The translations under genes were made by a program, and so were the position numbers. 64,000 nucleotides of DNA, taken from assembly GCA_043808235.1 (NCBI GenBank), contig JAZDFC010000026.1, positions 62,001 to 126,000 on the forward strand, written 5' to 3'. This document shows positions 1 through 7,582 of this stretch, piece by piece; position 1 is the stretch's first letter, and every line of letters begins with the position of its first letter. Source of the DNA: JAZDFC01 sp043808235 (GTDB lineage Bacteria > Bacteroidota > Ignavibacteria > Ignavibacteriales > Melioribacteraceae). Under the pieces are notes generated by a model. That model was not told the origin of the DNA and made no database searches. It saw only the letters and a list, made by a program, of their open reading frames with translations.

Positions 1-1569
1 CTCTTTTTTGTTTTATGCGCATCCGTATTTCCGCAGCGGCTTCTAAAAATTACAGTCTCGGTAAACGGCGAAACAAAGACGCTGTCTTTCATCAACCGGA
101 AAGGAACCGACTTTGTTTCCTCAAAAGAAATAGCCGGACTTTTATCGGGAAGTTTTTTCTATAATCCCGGAAACGAAAAAATTGAATTGAAATTCGGCGA
201 GTACAATTTAAAATTGACATCAAAAAATCAATTTGTAAATCTGGTTACCCGTGCAGATAATTCGCAGCAGGTATTCCAAATTCCATTATCAGCCTTGCCG
301 GTTAATGATGATATTTTTATACCGCTTATCTATACTACATCTTTCCTTGGAATGGCAGCAGGCAAAACACTGGCGTATGACAGCGGCAAGAAAAACTTAA
401 TCATCGCCGAAGGGCAATCCGGCTACATAGCCAAAAGCGATCCCGAAAAAACCACCGATGAAAATGTAAATACTCCAACTGATACAAAATCTAAATTCGA
501 TGTCTACGGATTAACCATCGATGAAAAAGCAAACGGAACTTTGATACGGTTGAAATCTCGAAAGAAAATTTCGAAATACAGCAGTTCGGTTAAAGATGGA
601 ATTTTGTATTTGTATTTGACCGGTGCAAACATCGATCCGAATATTTTGAAGAATTTTAAATCGAAAGGATTGGTAAAATCCGCAAAACAGAAAAATACTG
701 CCGATGGTAATACTCAGTTCGAATTTTCATTGGGAGAAGGGTATGAATCTTCAGAAGCCTTCCAGGATATTGACAGTTACGATATTTTCTTAACCGTGCA
801 TAATAAAATGATGGAAGGAGTTGTAAAAGATCTTGAAGCCGAAAAAAGTAAATGGCAGTTCGATGTTGTCGTGATAGATGCCGGGCACGGCGGCAAAGAT
901 CCGGGCACTATTGGAGTTTCCGGGATATACGAGAAAGATATTAATCTCACTATTGCACTTAAACTCGGCAAATTAATTGAAGACAATATTAAAGGCGTGG
1001 ACGTGGTTTATACACGCAATACAGACAAATTTGTTGAGTTATATAAACGCGGAAAAATTGCGAACGAAAGCGGCGGCAAACTTTTTATTTCCATCCACTG
1101 CAACTCGATGCCTAAAAAACCAAGTGATTCCCGCGGATTCGAAGTTTATCTTCTGCGTCCCGGAAAAACCGACGAAGCAATTGCAATAGCCGAGCTTGAG
1201 AATAATGTAATTGAGTACGAAGACGATCCGTCAAAATATCAAAAATTAAACGACGAAAATTTTATTTTAGTGAGCATGGCGCATTCATCGTATATGCGTT
1301 ATTCGGAAATGTTTTCCGACATTTTGAATCAAACGTGGTCAAGCAGTGTTGATATTCCTTCAAGGGGAATTAAACAGGCAGGATTTTATGTGCTTGTAGG
1401 CGCCTCGATGCCGGGTGTATTAATTGAGACCGGTTATCTTTCGAACAAAAAAGACGAGAGTTATTTGAACAGTAACAATGGGCAGACAGAAATTGCAAAC
1501 GCCATATATAATGCTATCGCCACCTATCGCCAGTATTACAACAGAATTTTTGATGAAGGAGCTTTATAA
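1..1569 (+). CDS. N-acetylmuramoyl-L-alanine amidase (Amidase_3), 5' partial
   Basis: Zinc-dependent peptidoglycan amidase that cleaves the bond between MurNAc and the stem peptide, acting in the periplasm. The reading frame is open from base 1, and its first codons read as the end of a signal peptide (LFFVLCASVFPQ), so the true start lies just left of the window; the TTG at 187 is not the start. Domain order: a copper-amine-oxidase-N-like segment, an AMIN-like beta domain, then the catalytic domain. The four expected zinc/catalytic residues are visible: His in DAGHGG, Glu in GIYEKDI, His in SIHCN and Glu in LIETGYLSN. The layout resembles AmiC-type amidases used in daughter-cell separation, which is an inference. 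An imperfect palindrome follows the stop codon and could end the transcript. Confidence 0.93.
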   Translation, partial: LFFVLCASVFPQRLLKITVSVNGETKTLSFINRKGTDFVSSKEIAGLLSGSFFYNPGNEKIELKFGEYNLKLTSKNQFVNLVTRADNSQQVFQIPLSALPVNDDIFIPLIYTTSFLGMAAGKTLAYDSGKKNLIIAEGQSGYIAKSDPEKTTDENVNTPTDTKSKFDVYGLTIDEKANGTLIRLKSRKKISKYSSSVKDGILYLYLTGANIDPNILKNFKSKGLVKSAKQKNTADGNTQFEFSLGEGYESSEAFQDIDSYDIFLTVHNKMMEGVVKDLEAEKSKWQFDVVVIDAGHGGKDPGTIGVSGIYEKDINLTIALKLGKLIEDNIKGVDVVYTRNTDKFVELYKRGKIANESGGKLFISIHCNSMPKKPSDSRGFEVYLLRPGKTDEAIAIAELENNVIEYEDDPSKYQKLNDENFILVSMAHSSYMRYSEMFSDILNQTWSSSVDIPSRGIKQAGFYVLVGASMPGVLIETGYLSNKKDESYLNSNNGQTEIANAIYNAIATYRQYYNRIFDEGAL

Positions 1570-1570
1570 A

Positions 1571-1653
1571 AAATGGAAGATGGTAAATGGAAAATAGCAA
1601 AGGGAAAAAATAAAAAAGATCGCACGACAAAATACATTTTCCATCTTCCATTT
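1571..1653. repeat. Imperfect palindrome of the TTCCATCTTCCATTT family
   Basis: The arms aaatggaagatgg (1571-1583) and ccatcttccattt (1641-1653) are perfect 13-base inverted copies. More aaatgg/aaaatgg units lie just inside them. The same words recur at 18415-18498 and, as a tandem array, at 60497-60531, so this is a dispersed intergenic repeat. It sits directly after the amidase stop codon and may also act as a transcription stop. Confidence 0.7.
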
Positions 1654-1740
1654 AACATTTGCCATGCTTTTATTGATATTCTCTCCTTGCCAAGTTAGTT
1701 TTACAACCAATATATTTAGAAATAACAGATTGGAAAATAA

Positions 1741-2163
1741 ATGACAAACGCGCAAAAATGGGTTGCTGCTTTTCTTGTGATATTTGTACTTTTGTTTGTA
1801 CTTAATAGTCTTACATCAAAGGATGACTCTGAGATAGATCAAACTAATTACAGCGACTCCGGAAACAATACAAATGCTGATGATGAAATGGATGGAATGG
1901 CAGTAATGAGATCTATTGGCTGCACATCTTGTCACGGCTCGGATTTAGCGGGGACAAAGATGGCGCCGTCCTTAAAAGAAATTAGCGATCATTGGAATAG
2001 GAACACACTCATAAATTATCTGCGTAACCCTAATTCGTACAATAGCGATCCTCGATTCGAAAATTACAAATTGATGTATCCAAATATCGTTATGCCGGCT
2101 TATGGCAATGTGGATGTGAAACAGCTTGGTAAAATGGCAGATTACCTTTTGAAGCTGGAGTAG
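1741..2163 (+). CDS. Membrane-anchored monoheme c-type cytochrome
   Basis: A 140-residue protein with one uncleaved N-terminal membrane helix (about residues 6-24) followed by an acidic linker and one small class I cytochrome c domain. The heme-binding motif CTSCH is at about residues 60-64, and VMPAYG near residue 119 probably supplies the axial methionine. The last helix (MADYLLKLE) is typical of cbb3/FixP-like and other class I cytochromes. Its likely role is periplasmic electron transfer to or from a terminal oxidase or reductase. No oxidase genes are nearby, so the partner is unknown. It is probably transcribed alone, separated from the amidase by a palindrome. Confidence 0.88.
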   Translation: MTNAQKWVAAFLVIFVLLFVLNSLTSKDDSEIDQTNYSDSGNNTNADDEMDGMAVMRSIGCTSCHGSDLAGTKMAPSLKEISDHWNRNTLINYLRNPNSYNSDPRFENYKLMYPNIVMPAYGNVDVKQLGKMADYLLKLE

Positions 2164-2190
2164 TAGTTTTTCTTCTCAAAATTTATCACA

Positions 2191-2242
2191 TGCGGGCAAT
2201 TCTAATGGGGAGTTGCATTTGTTTAATGCCGAACTGCCCGCA
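2191..2242. other. Intergenic stem-loop after the cytochrome gene
   Basis: The bases tgcgggcaattc and gaactgcccgca form an 11 of 12 pair inverted repeat, with a second small hairpin (gcat...atgc) in the loop. It begins 27 bases after the cytochrome c stop. No clear T-tract follows, so it is either a weak terminator or a structured 3' end. An orphan Shine-Dalgarno-like acaaggaggt lies at 2251-2260 with no start codon in reach. Confidence 0.45.
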
Positions 2243-2286
2243 TGGACTCTTACAAGGAGGTAAAAAAATCTTTACACTTTTTGTAA

Positions 2287-2306
2287 ATCGAAGCGGAAGC
2301 TTCGAT
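2287..2306. other. Perfect 8-bp hairpin with GGAA tetraloop
   Basis: The arms atcgaagc and gcttcgat close a GGAA loop, a GNRA-type tetraloop. It lies 81 bases left of the end of the leftward lipoprotein gene and is followed by AT-rich sequence on both sides. It could be part of a bidirectional 3' end between the convergent cytochrome and lipoprotein genes. No gene was found in 2164-2390. Confidence 0.4.
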
Positions 2307-2390
2307 AATTATTATTAATACTACATCCAATTTCTTATCTTCCTCACAAATTACATTGGCTTGACATTATTTATCTATCTTCATCCAAGA

Positions 2391-3212
2391 TTACTTCGAA
2401 GAACTCAGTTTTAAATTAATCCACAGATCAAGTGACTTTGATTTATCTAAGCCGCCTCCGGGTTTACCCATCGAAGGCATATTACCACCGCCTGGCATTC
2501 CACCGCCACCGGATGGAGGAACTCCTCCTCCGGGCATATCCGGTTTATTGCTGTCATCCATTGGAGGTTTCATTTTTTCAAAATTATCTTCAGCTGTTTC
2601 GAATCCAACGCTTATTATTTTATTTGTATCAGCATTTACAGAATATGTTATAGCGCCGGATTGAACAAAGGGAATCTTGAGTTCATAAAAAAACTTTTCA
2701 TCCGGTCGTCCCATTTTTGCAAGAATTCCCTCACTGTTGTTCTCGGCAGATATTTGTTTCAGCACTTGCCCGCTTTCACCAATAATCTCCATTTCATTCA
2801 ATCCATTCATCTGCGGCAGAATATTTATTTCCATATCCATTGAACCCGGTTGAGGCATATTCGTCATTTCACCGGGCGCAAATCCAACCGGATAATGAAT
2901 ACCAAAATATTTTTCGTTATTAGCCCCGGCATCGAACCAAATTGTTAATCCGCTGCGTAATATTTTATTTTGAAGATCTTTATCTGCCGATATTATGCAC
3001 AAATAAAGATATTCATTGTCATTGTAAAAATTAATTACGGCTTTCGCATCTTTTATAAGTGTGCCGTTTTTCCATTCGGAATTAATTCCATCGATTGCTA
3101 TTTTCTGTGTCCGCCACTTGCTGGTTATATCCAGCGAACCGCACGATGCCATAATTAAAATAAGCGTTATGGAAATAAATAGTATTTTGATTTTAAGAAC
3201 AGAATTATTCAT
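2391..3212 (-). CDS. Lipoprotein with Gly/Pro/Met-rich C-terminal tail
   Basis: A 273-residue predicted lipoprotein: an N-terminal hydrophobic helix ends in a lipobox (LIMASC, Cys at about residue 24). The middle (about residues 35-205) looks like a beta-rich domain resembling carbohydrate-binding CBM9-like or DOMON-like folds, but this is only a resemblance. Residues about 215-258 are low-complexity Gly/Pro/Met (MPGGG, PPSGGGG, GNMPSMGKPGGG). Similar stretches occur in the MacA-like adaptor at 5370 and, shorter, in the two Spy-like proteins. That suggests a shared envelope role, possibly metal binding through Met. It is the last gene of the leftward sigma factor group, after a 119-base gap, and may have its own promoter. 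Confidence 0.6.
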   Translation of the reverse strand: MNNSVLKIKILFISITLILIMASCGSLDITSKWRTQKIAIDGINSEWKNGTLIKDAKAVINFYNDNEYLYLCIISADKDLQNKILRSGLTIWFDAGANNEKYFGIHYPVGFAPGEMTNMPQPGSMDMEINILPQMNGLNEMEIIGESGQVLKQISAENNSEGILAKMGRPDEKFFYELKIPFVQSGAITYSVNADTNKIISVGFETAEDNFEKMKPPMDDSNKPDMPGGGVPPSGGGGMPGGGNMPSMGKPGGGLDKSKSLDLWINLKLSSSK

Positions 3213-3331
3213 TAAATATTACACATTCCTGTTTTTATTTTAATCGTTAGACAAAACGAAATGGATGGATATTCCGTTATTGTTCAGGGGAAAATTTTTG
3301 ACCAATGAATTTGCAGAAAATACCAATCGAG

Positions 3332-3721
3332 CTAAAAACTTGGCGGCGGCTTATGGTCGCGCGGCGGATTTTTCATCTTTTCTCTTTCTTTATCAAATCT
3401 ATCCATCTGTTCCTTGTTAAGTATTTTGCTCAATTCAGTTCGCATTGAGTCCATTTGAGTCTTCACAACTGCAAAACCGGATTTGAATACCGAATCAATC
3501 TGCTTGTGATATTTTAAAAGTATTGAATCCACTTCCGCTTTCTGGTTTTCGCCCGGCTTCAAAATTTCATTAAACATATTAACAAAACCCTTCGGCTCCC
3601 TTACATCTTTAAATGACTCGAATCGTTTCTTTATCATAATCTCGCTGATTTCGAAACCGATTGCAATCCCGATGAAAAGTGTTACTACTAAAATTAAAGA
3701 TGATTTTATTTTCGGTTTCAT
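3332..3721 (-). CDS. Spy/CpxP-like periplasmic protein with membrane anchor
   Basis: About 129 residues: a short Lys-rich start, one transmembrane helix (about residues 7-25), then a helical, charged domain with LNKEQMDRFDKEREKM, which resembles the LTxxQ-type helices of Spy/CpxP periplasmic sensors. The tail is Pro-rich (NPPRDHKPPPSF). I place the start at the ATG at 3721-3719 rather than the in-frame ATG 15 bases upstream. It overlaps the stop of the anti-sigma gene as TAATG, a translational coupling arrangement, and GGGGACGG inside the upstream gene serves as ribosome site. Family membership is inferred from pattern only. Confidence 0.65.
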   Translation of the reverse strand: MKPKIKSSLILVVTLFIGIAIGFEISEIMIKKRFESFKDVREPKGFVNMFNEILKPGENQKAEVDSILLKYHKQIDSVFKSGFAVVKTQMDSMRTELSKILNKEQMDRFDKEREKMKNPPRDHKPPPSF

Positions 3722-4155
3722 TATATCCGTCCCCATATTAAATTCATTGTTGGGTCAAGCACATACTCGAGCGGAGTTTTATATGTACCGAGCAAATTTT
3801 CAATTGAATAACTGTTCCCGTTATTCAGGTTGTATGTAATTAACAATGCAAGAATAAGCGCTGCCGCTATCGCAAACTTGCGGAATGATAATCCAAGCGC
3901 TTCAGGAAAATTGGGAAACGATTCACTTTTGGAATTATCTATATTCAACTTTGCAATAACTCTTTCTTCAAAAAAAGGTTTGAAAGTTAGTTCGGGAAGA
4001 TTTTCTATTCCCTTTCTAAGCGATCGGAGTTCGGCAAATAACTTTTTTGCTTCACTCGAATTTTTCAATTCATATTCAAGCGCTGCGGATTCCTTTTCGG
4101 TAAGAACTCCGTCGAGGCTTTTGAAAATCAGTTTTTCTAAATTTTTCTTTTTCAT
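3721..4155 (-). CDS. Putative membrane anti-sigma factor
   Basis: A 144-residue protein with a cytoplasmic N-terminal helical part (about 1-85) and one membrane helix at about 93-108 (FAIAAALILALLITY), then a short periplasmic tail. It overlaps the upstream ECF sigma factor gene by four bases (ATGA) and the downstream Spy-like gene by one base, so all three are translationally coupled. Position, topology and size are those of anti-sigma factors that hold an ECF sigma at the membrane. There is no zinc-binding HxxxCxxC motif, so it is not a ZAS-type anti-sigma. The N-terminal sequence (SLDGVLTEKESAALE) resembles the helical start of many anti-sigma proteins. Function is inferred mainly from context. 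Confidence 0.7.
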   Translation of the reverse strand: MKKKNLEKLIFKSLDGVLTEKESAALEYELKNSSEAKKLFAELRSLRKGIENLPELTFKPFFEERVIAKLNIDNSKSESFPNFPEALGLSFRKFAIAAALILALLITYNLNNGNSYSIENLLGTYKTPLEYVLDPTMNLIWGRI

Positions 4156-4706
4156 AGCGATGAAATATATGGTTGTAAATATTTTTTTAATTGTGCTTGC
4201 GCCCGCGCCAGCCGCGATAATACAGTGCCAACAGGTAGTTCCAATATTTTGGCAGTTTCTTCGGTTGAATATTGCTCAATCAACCTCAGTACAATTACGC
4301 TTCGGTACTTGGCGCTTAATTTTGCAATTGCATTGCGGATGATTTCCCCTTTCTCGTCAAATAATTCCAAATTACCTTTATCGGGAATCTCCGCGTCATC
4401 TTCCAGCATTTTATCAAAGGACAAAAAATTTCTTACTTTTTTTCTTTTTATTTCATTCAGCGATAAATTGATCGCGATTCTACAAAGATACGTTCCAACC
4501 GCCGACTCGCCTCGAAAATTGTTTATCGCATTATAAAATCTTATAAAAACTTCCTGACCTATATCCTCGGCTTCATCGCACTTTCCAATCATACCAAAAA
4601 CCGTTGCCGCGACTTTAGATTTGTATCGTCTCACAAGTTCGGAGTATGCATACTTATCGCCTGCTCTCGTTTGCTCTATCAATTCCCAGTCGTTTTGTTC
4701 AGTCAT
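4152..4706 (-). CDS. ECF RNA polymerase sigma factor (RpoE-like)
   Basis: About 184 residues with sigma region 2 (YSELVRRYKSKVAATVFGM, DEAEDIGQEVFIRFY) and region 4 helix-turn-helix (YSTEETAKILELPVGTVLSRLARA). It directs RNA polymerase to its own promoter set, probably including this operon and the divergent efflux operon. I prefer the ATG at 4706 over a TTG 18 bases upstream, because MTEQNDWELIEQ gives the usual ECF N-terminus. It is the first gene of the leftward sigma / anti-sigma / Spy-like operon. An 18-bp perfect palindrome lies about 40 bases upstream of the start. No ribosome-binding site is obvious, which is common in this group. Confidence 0.92.
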   Translation of the reverse strand: MTEQNDWELIEQTRAGDKYAYSELVRRYKSKVAATVFGMIGKCDEAEDIGQEVFIRFYNAINNFRGESAVGTYLCRIAINLSLNEIKRKKVRNFLSFDKMLEDDAEIPDKGNLELFDEKGEIIRNAIAKLSAKYRSVIVLRLIEQYSTEETAKILELPVGTVLSRLARAQAQLKKYLQPYISSL

Positions 4707-4746
4707 TATCGCACAAATTGCCAATCAAAGTACCGTAATTATTGCT

Positions 4747-4764
4747 GATGTCTAATTAGACATC
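4747..4764. promoter_or_regulatory. 18-bp perfect palindrome in divergent promoter region
   Basis: gatgtctaattagacatc is a perfect inverted repeat, placed 40 bases upstream of the sigma factor ATG and 203 bases upstream of the rightward Spy-like gene. Its position suggests a binding site for a dimeric regulator. It does not look like a terminator because no T-tract follows and no gene ends here. The regulator is unknown. The region 4707-4966 is the shared promoter space of the two operons. Confidence 0.55.
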
Positions 4765-4966
4765 TGAAATATATGATTTATTCCATTTTAAGAGGCAACC
4801 CAAAAATAATTTTATACCATTTTATTAATGTGCTGTCTCTTACAACTTAGGAATTATGAAAACATAGGCGCAAAATCTTGGATTTAAAAAAATCTTTAAT
4901 AGCAATGGAATAAAATGAAACCACCCTTTGTCTAACCGGTAAACAAAAAATAATTTGAGGTTACAA

Positions 4967-5341
4967 ATGAAAAGAGTGCAATTGATATTTCTGCTTTCCA
5001 TGTTCATCGTTCCAGCAGTTTTCGGACAAATGAAACCGCCATCCCATAGGGATATGATTTCCGACTTAAAGAAAAAGCTGGAGCTCACGGATGAGCAGGT
5101 AAAGAAAATTGAAGCGTTGTTTGAGAAAAACAAACCTCAGATGGGACAACCGCATGCCGGTGGAGCGCCGGGACAACCGGGCAAAATGAATGAAGATATG
5201 AAAAAGAAAATGGATACCATAAATAACGAGATTATGAAAGTGCTTAACGAAAAGCAGAAAGAAAAATTTAAAAAAATCATTGAAGACAGAAAGAAGGATA
5301 TGGGCAACATGCCTCCCCCGCCTCCGGATGATAACAAATAA
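4967..5341 (+). CDS. Secreted Spy/CpxP-like protein
   Basis: A 124-residue protein with a cleavable signal peptide (start MKRVQLIFLL, end VFGQ). The mature part has LELTDEQVKKIEALFEK and LNEKQKEKFKKIIEDRKK, the LTxxQ-like helices of the Spy/CpxP family of periplasmic chaperones and metal/stress sensors. A Gly/Pro/Met/His-rich loop (QMGQPHAGGAPGQPGKMNE) joins the helices, and the tail is MPPPPPDDNK. The ATG at 4967 is chosen because ttgagg lies six bases upstream. It is the first gene of the rightward efflux operon, 28 bases before the adaptor gene. It probably senses or buffers the envelope stress handled by the pump. The family assignment is fairly sure, the ligand unknown. Confidence 0.75.
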   Translation: MKRVQLIFLLSMFIVPAVFGQMKPPSHRDMISDLKKKLELTDEQVKKIEALFEKNKPQMGQPHAGGAPGQPGKMNEDMKKKMDTINNEIMKVLNEKQKEKFKKIIEDRKKDMGNMPPPPPDDNK

Positions 5342-5369
5342 TCTAAAACGAATACAGTGAAATAATACA

Positions 5370-6662
5370 ATGAAGAAAATAATTATAATTAGCTCAATAA
5401 TAATCGTTGTAGCGATTGCAGTATGGTATTTCTTTTTTAACTCGGAAACGGTTCCAGAGGAGACATACAAATTTGCAGAAGTCACTCGCGGAAATCTCTC
5501 AACAGTAATTTCAAGCTCCGGCACCCTCGAAGCCGTATCGACTATTGAAGTCGGTACACAAGTATCCGGTATTCTGAGCAAATTGTTGGTTGATTTCAAC
5601 GATAATGTAAAAAGAGGGCAACTGCTAGCTATTCTTGATACAACTTCGCTTGCTGCAACTGTGCGGGATCAAAAGGCGAGCTTGAACCGGGCTGAAGCTC
5701 TCTTCAACGAAGCAAAAGTAAAACATGAGCGCGATAAAATTTTGTATGAGAAGGAATTCCTTTCCGAGATAGAATACATATCATCAAAAACAAATATGGA
5801 ATCGCAGCTCGCGCAATTGCAATCGGCTAAATCCTCGCTGGAAAGAGCCCAAACTAACTTGAACTACGCATTTATATATTCCCCTCTTGATGGAATAATT
5901 ATCAATAGAAATATCGAAATGGGACAGACCGTTGCCGCAAGTTTTTCAACGCCAACGTTATTTACCATCGCGGCAGACCTTTCGAAAATGAGAATTCTTG
6001 CCGCTGTTGACGAAAGCGATATCGGTCAAATCAAAAAAGACCAGAATGTTAAATTCACGGTTCAGGCTTATTCCGAAAAAGAGTTTAACGGGAAAGTTGA
6101 GCAAGTAAGACTTGAACCGAATACAGTTCAGAATGTTGTTAACTACACTGTGGTAATAAGCGCCGACAACAGCGAAGGATTGCTTCTACCCGGAATGACT
6201 GCAACAGTTGATTTTTATACCGAAGAAAAAGAAAATGTTTTGCTGATGCCGAGTACGGCAGTAAAATTTAAACCGACACAGGAAATGATGGCCGAGTTTA
6301 CCGAAGAGATGGAAAAGAGATTTAAAGACATACCCGATTCGATAAAGAGCAGAATGAATAGAATTCAAAACGGCGGTTCGCGTTCCGGCGGTGGTATGCC
6401 TCCTCCTCCGGGCATGGGCGGAGGACCTCCGGGAGGAGGATTTTCTTCAACCACAACAAGCGCTATGATAACAGTATGGTTTATTGATGCTAACGGCAAA
6501 CTCAGGATGTCGCCCGTAACAACCGGCTCAACTGATGGAAAGTACACAGAGATAGTTACAAGCATGGGATTGGAAGAAGGAACGAAAATTATTATTGAAG
6601 CCAAAGGAACAAAATTAAGCAGCGATAATTTCCCGAGAATGAATCTGGGCTTTGGAAGCTAA
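5370..6662 (+). CDS. macA: MacA-like periplasmic adaptor (membrane fusion protein)
   Basis: A 430-residue adaptor that bridges an inner-membrane transporter and an outer-membrane channel. It has an N-terminal membrane helix (residues 2-19), a lipoyl/barrel-sandwich half (VSTIEVGTQVSGILSKLLVDF), a coiled-coil hairpin (about 90-165), the second lipoyl half (FIYSPLDGIIINRNIEMGQ), then beta-barrel and membrane-proximal domains. These are typical of MacA. An unusual insert at about residues 325-370 begins with charged helices (EEMEKRFKDIPDSIKSRMNR) and becomes Gly/Pro/Met-rich (GGMPPPPGMGGGPPGGG), interrupting the membrane-proximal domain. It is followed by genes for a MacB-type ATPase and permease and a TolC-type channel. 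The substrate cannot be told from sequence. Confidence 0.9.
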   Translation: MKKIIIISSIIIVVAIAVWYFFFNSETVPEETYKFAEVTRGNLSTVISSSGTLEAVSTIEVGTQVSGILSKLLVDFNDNVKRGQLLAILDTTSLAATVRDQKASLNRAEALFNEAKVKHERDKILYEKEFLSEIEYISSKTNMESQLAQLQSAKSSLERAQTNLNYAFIYSPLDGIIINRNIEMGQTVAASFSTPTLFTIAADLSKMRILAAVDESDIGQIKKDQNVKFTVQAYSEKEFNGKVEQVRLEPNTVQNVVNYTVVISADNSEGLLLPGMTATVDFYTEEKENVLLMPSTAVKFKPTQEMMAEFTEEMEKRFKDIPDSIKSRMNRIQNGGSRSGGGMPPPPGMGGGPPGGGFSSTTTSAMITVWFIDANGKLRMSPVTTGSTDGKYTEIVTSMGLEEGTKIIIEAKGTKLSSDNFPRMNLGFGS

Positions 6663-6787
6663 AACTAATTTGACATTTGAAATTGCAGATCGCCGCTAAG
6701 GGAAGGCTGTAAAGCAATTTGTAAGTAAGCGAAATATTTACTGTGAATTTTAAAATGACAAAGACTGAAAAAAGGAATACAAATTAA

Positions 6788-7570
6788 ATGCTAATTGGGA
6801 ATTCAGATAAAAATACTATGATAAAGATTGAGCGGCTTCATAAATATTATAAAGTCGGTGAAGTTGAAGTAAAGGCTCTTCGCGGAGTAGATTTGTCAAT
6901 TGAAGAAGGTGAATTCGTAGCAATTATGGGAGCTTCGGGTTCAGGTAAATCCACTCTAATGAATTTACTCGGTTGCCTGGATAAACCTACTCTTGGCGAA
7001 TATTTTCTTGATGGTATAAGTACAGGTAATTTAAGTCGGAATGAATATGCCGATATTAGGAATCAAAAAATAGGTTTTGTGTTCCAGGGATTTAATTTGC
7101 TCGCAAGAACTACCGCGCTCGAAAATGTTGAGTTACCGCTTATCTACGATAGAAGAAACCGGATAAAAAATCCTCGTAGCAAAGCTATCGAAGCGCTTGA
7201 GCGAGTTGGACTTGGCGACAGAATGCATCACGAGCCGAATCAATTATCCGGTGGTCAGCAGCAGCGTGTTGCAATTGCCCGCGCTTTGGTGAATGAACCG
7301 AAAATTCTACTTGCCGATGAACCGACAGGCAACCTCGACAGTCGAACGTCAATCGAGGTTTTCGCATTATTCCAGCAATTGAATGAAGAAGGGATAACGG
7401 TTATACTTGTTACGCATGAACGTGACTTTGCTCGCTATGCAAGAAGAATTATAGAAATGCGCGATGGTTTGGTAAAAAGCGACTTGTTTGCAAAAAGGCT
7501 TTTCAGTGCGAAAGCTGATTTAGCCGAATTAATTAGTGAGGACAAATTTATTACGGTTGAAAATAGTTAA
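6788..7570 (+). CDS. MacB/LolD-type ABC transporter ATPase
   Basis: An ATP-binding subunit of about 250-260 residues. Walker A is GASGSGKST, the signature is LSGGQQQRVAIARAL, Walker B is ILLADEPTGNLD, and the switch His is in VTHE. The family of MacB, LolD and FtsE nucleotide-binding proteins is clear. The start is either ATG 6788 (aaaggaa 10-11 bases upstream) or ATG 6821, which gives the usual MIKIERLHKYY beginning; the second fits the family better. Here the ATPase and permease are separate proteins, whereas E. coli MacB is a fusion. The permease gene follows after 12 bases. Confidence 0.92.
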   Translation: MLIGNSDKNTMIKIERLHKYYKVGEVEVKALRGVDLSIEEGEFVAIMGASGSGKSTLMNLLGCLDKPTLGEYFLDGISTGNLSRNEYADIRNQKIGFVFQGFNLLARTTALENVELPLIYDRRNRIKNPRSKAIEALERVGLGDRMHHEPNQLSGGQQQRVAIARALVNEPKILLADEPTGNLDSRTSIEVFALFQQLNEEGITVILVTHERDFARYARRIIEMRDGLVKSDLFAKRLFSAKADLAELISEDKFITVENS

Positions 7571-7582
7571 CGGTGAGATTTT

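Noticed and set aside
2251..2330. Strong Shine-Dalgarno-like aaggagg followed by a 16-codon frame
   Set aside because: The frame would need an ATC start and encodes nothing recognisable; more likely a chance match next to hairpins.
5066..5599. Long antisense open frame opposite the Spy-like and MacA genes
   Set aside because: It is a mirror of the Gly/Pro-rich coding sequence; the sense strand holds recognisable proteins with ribosome sites.
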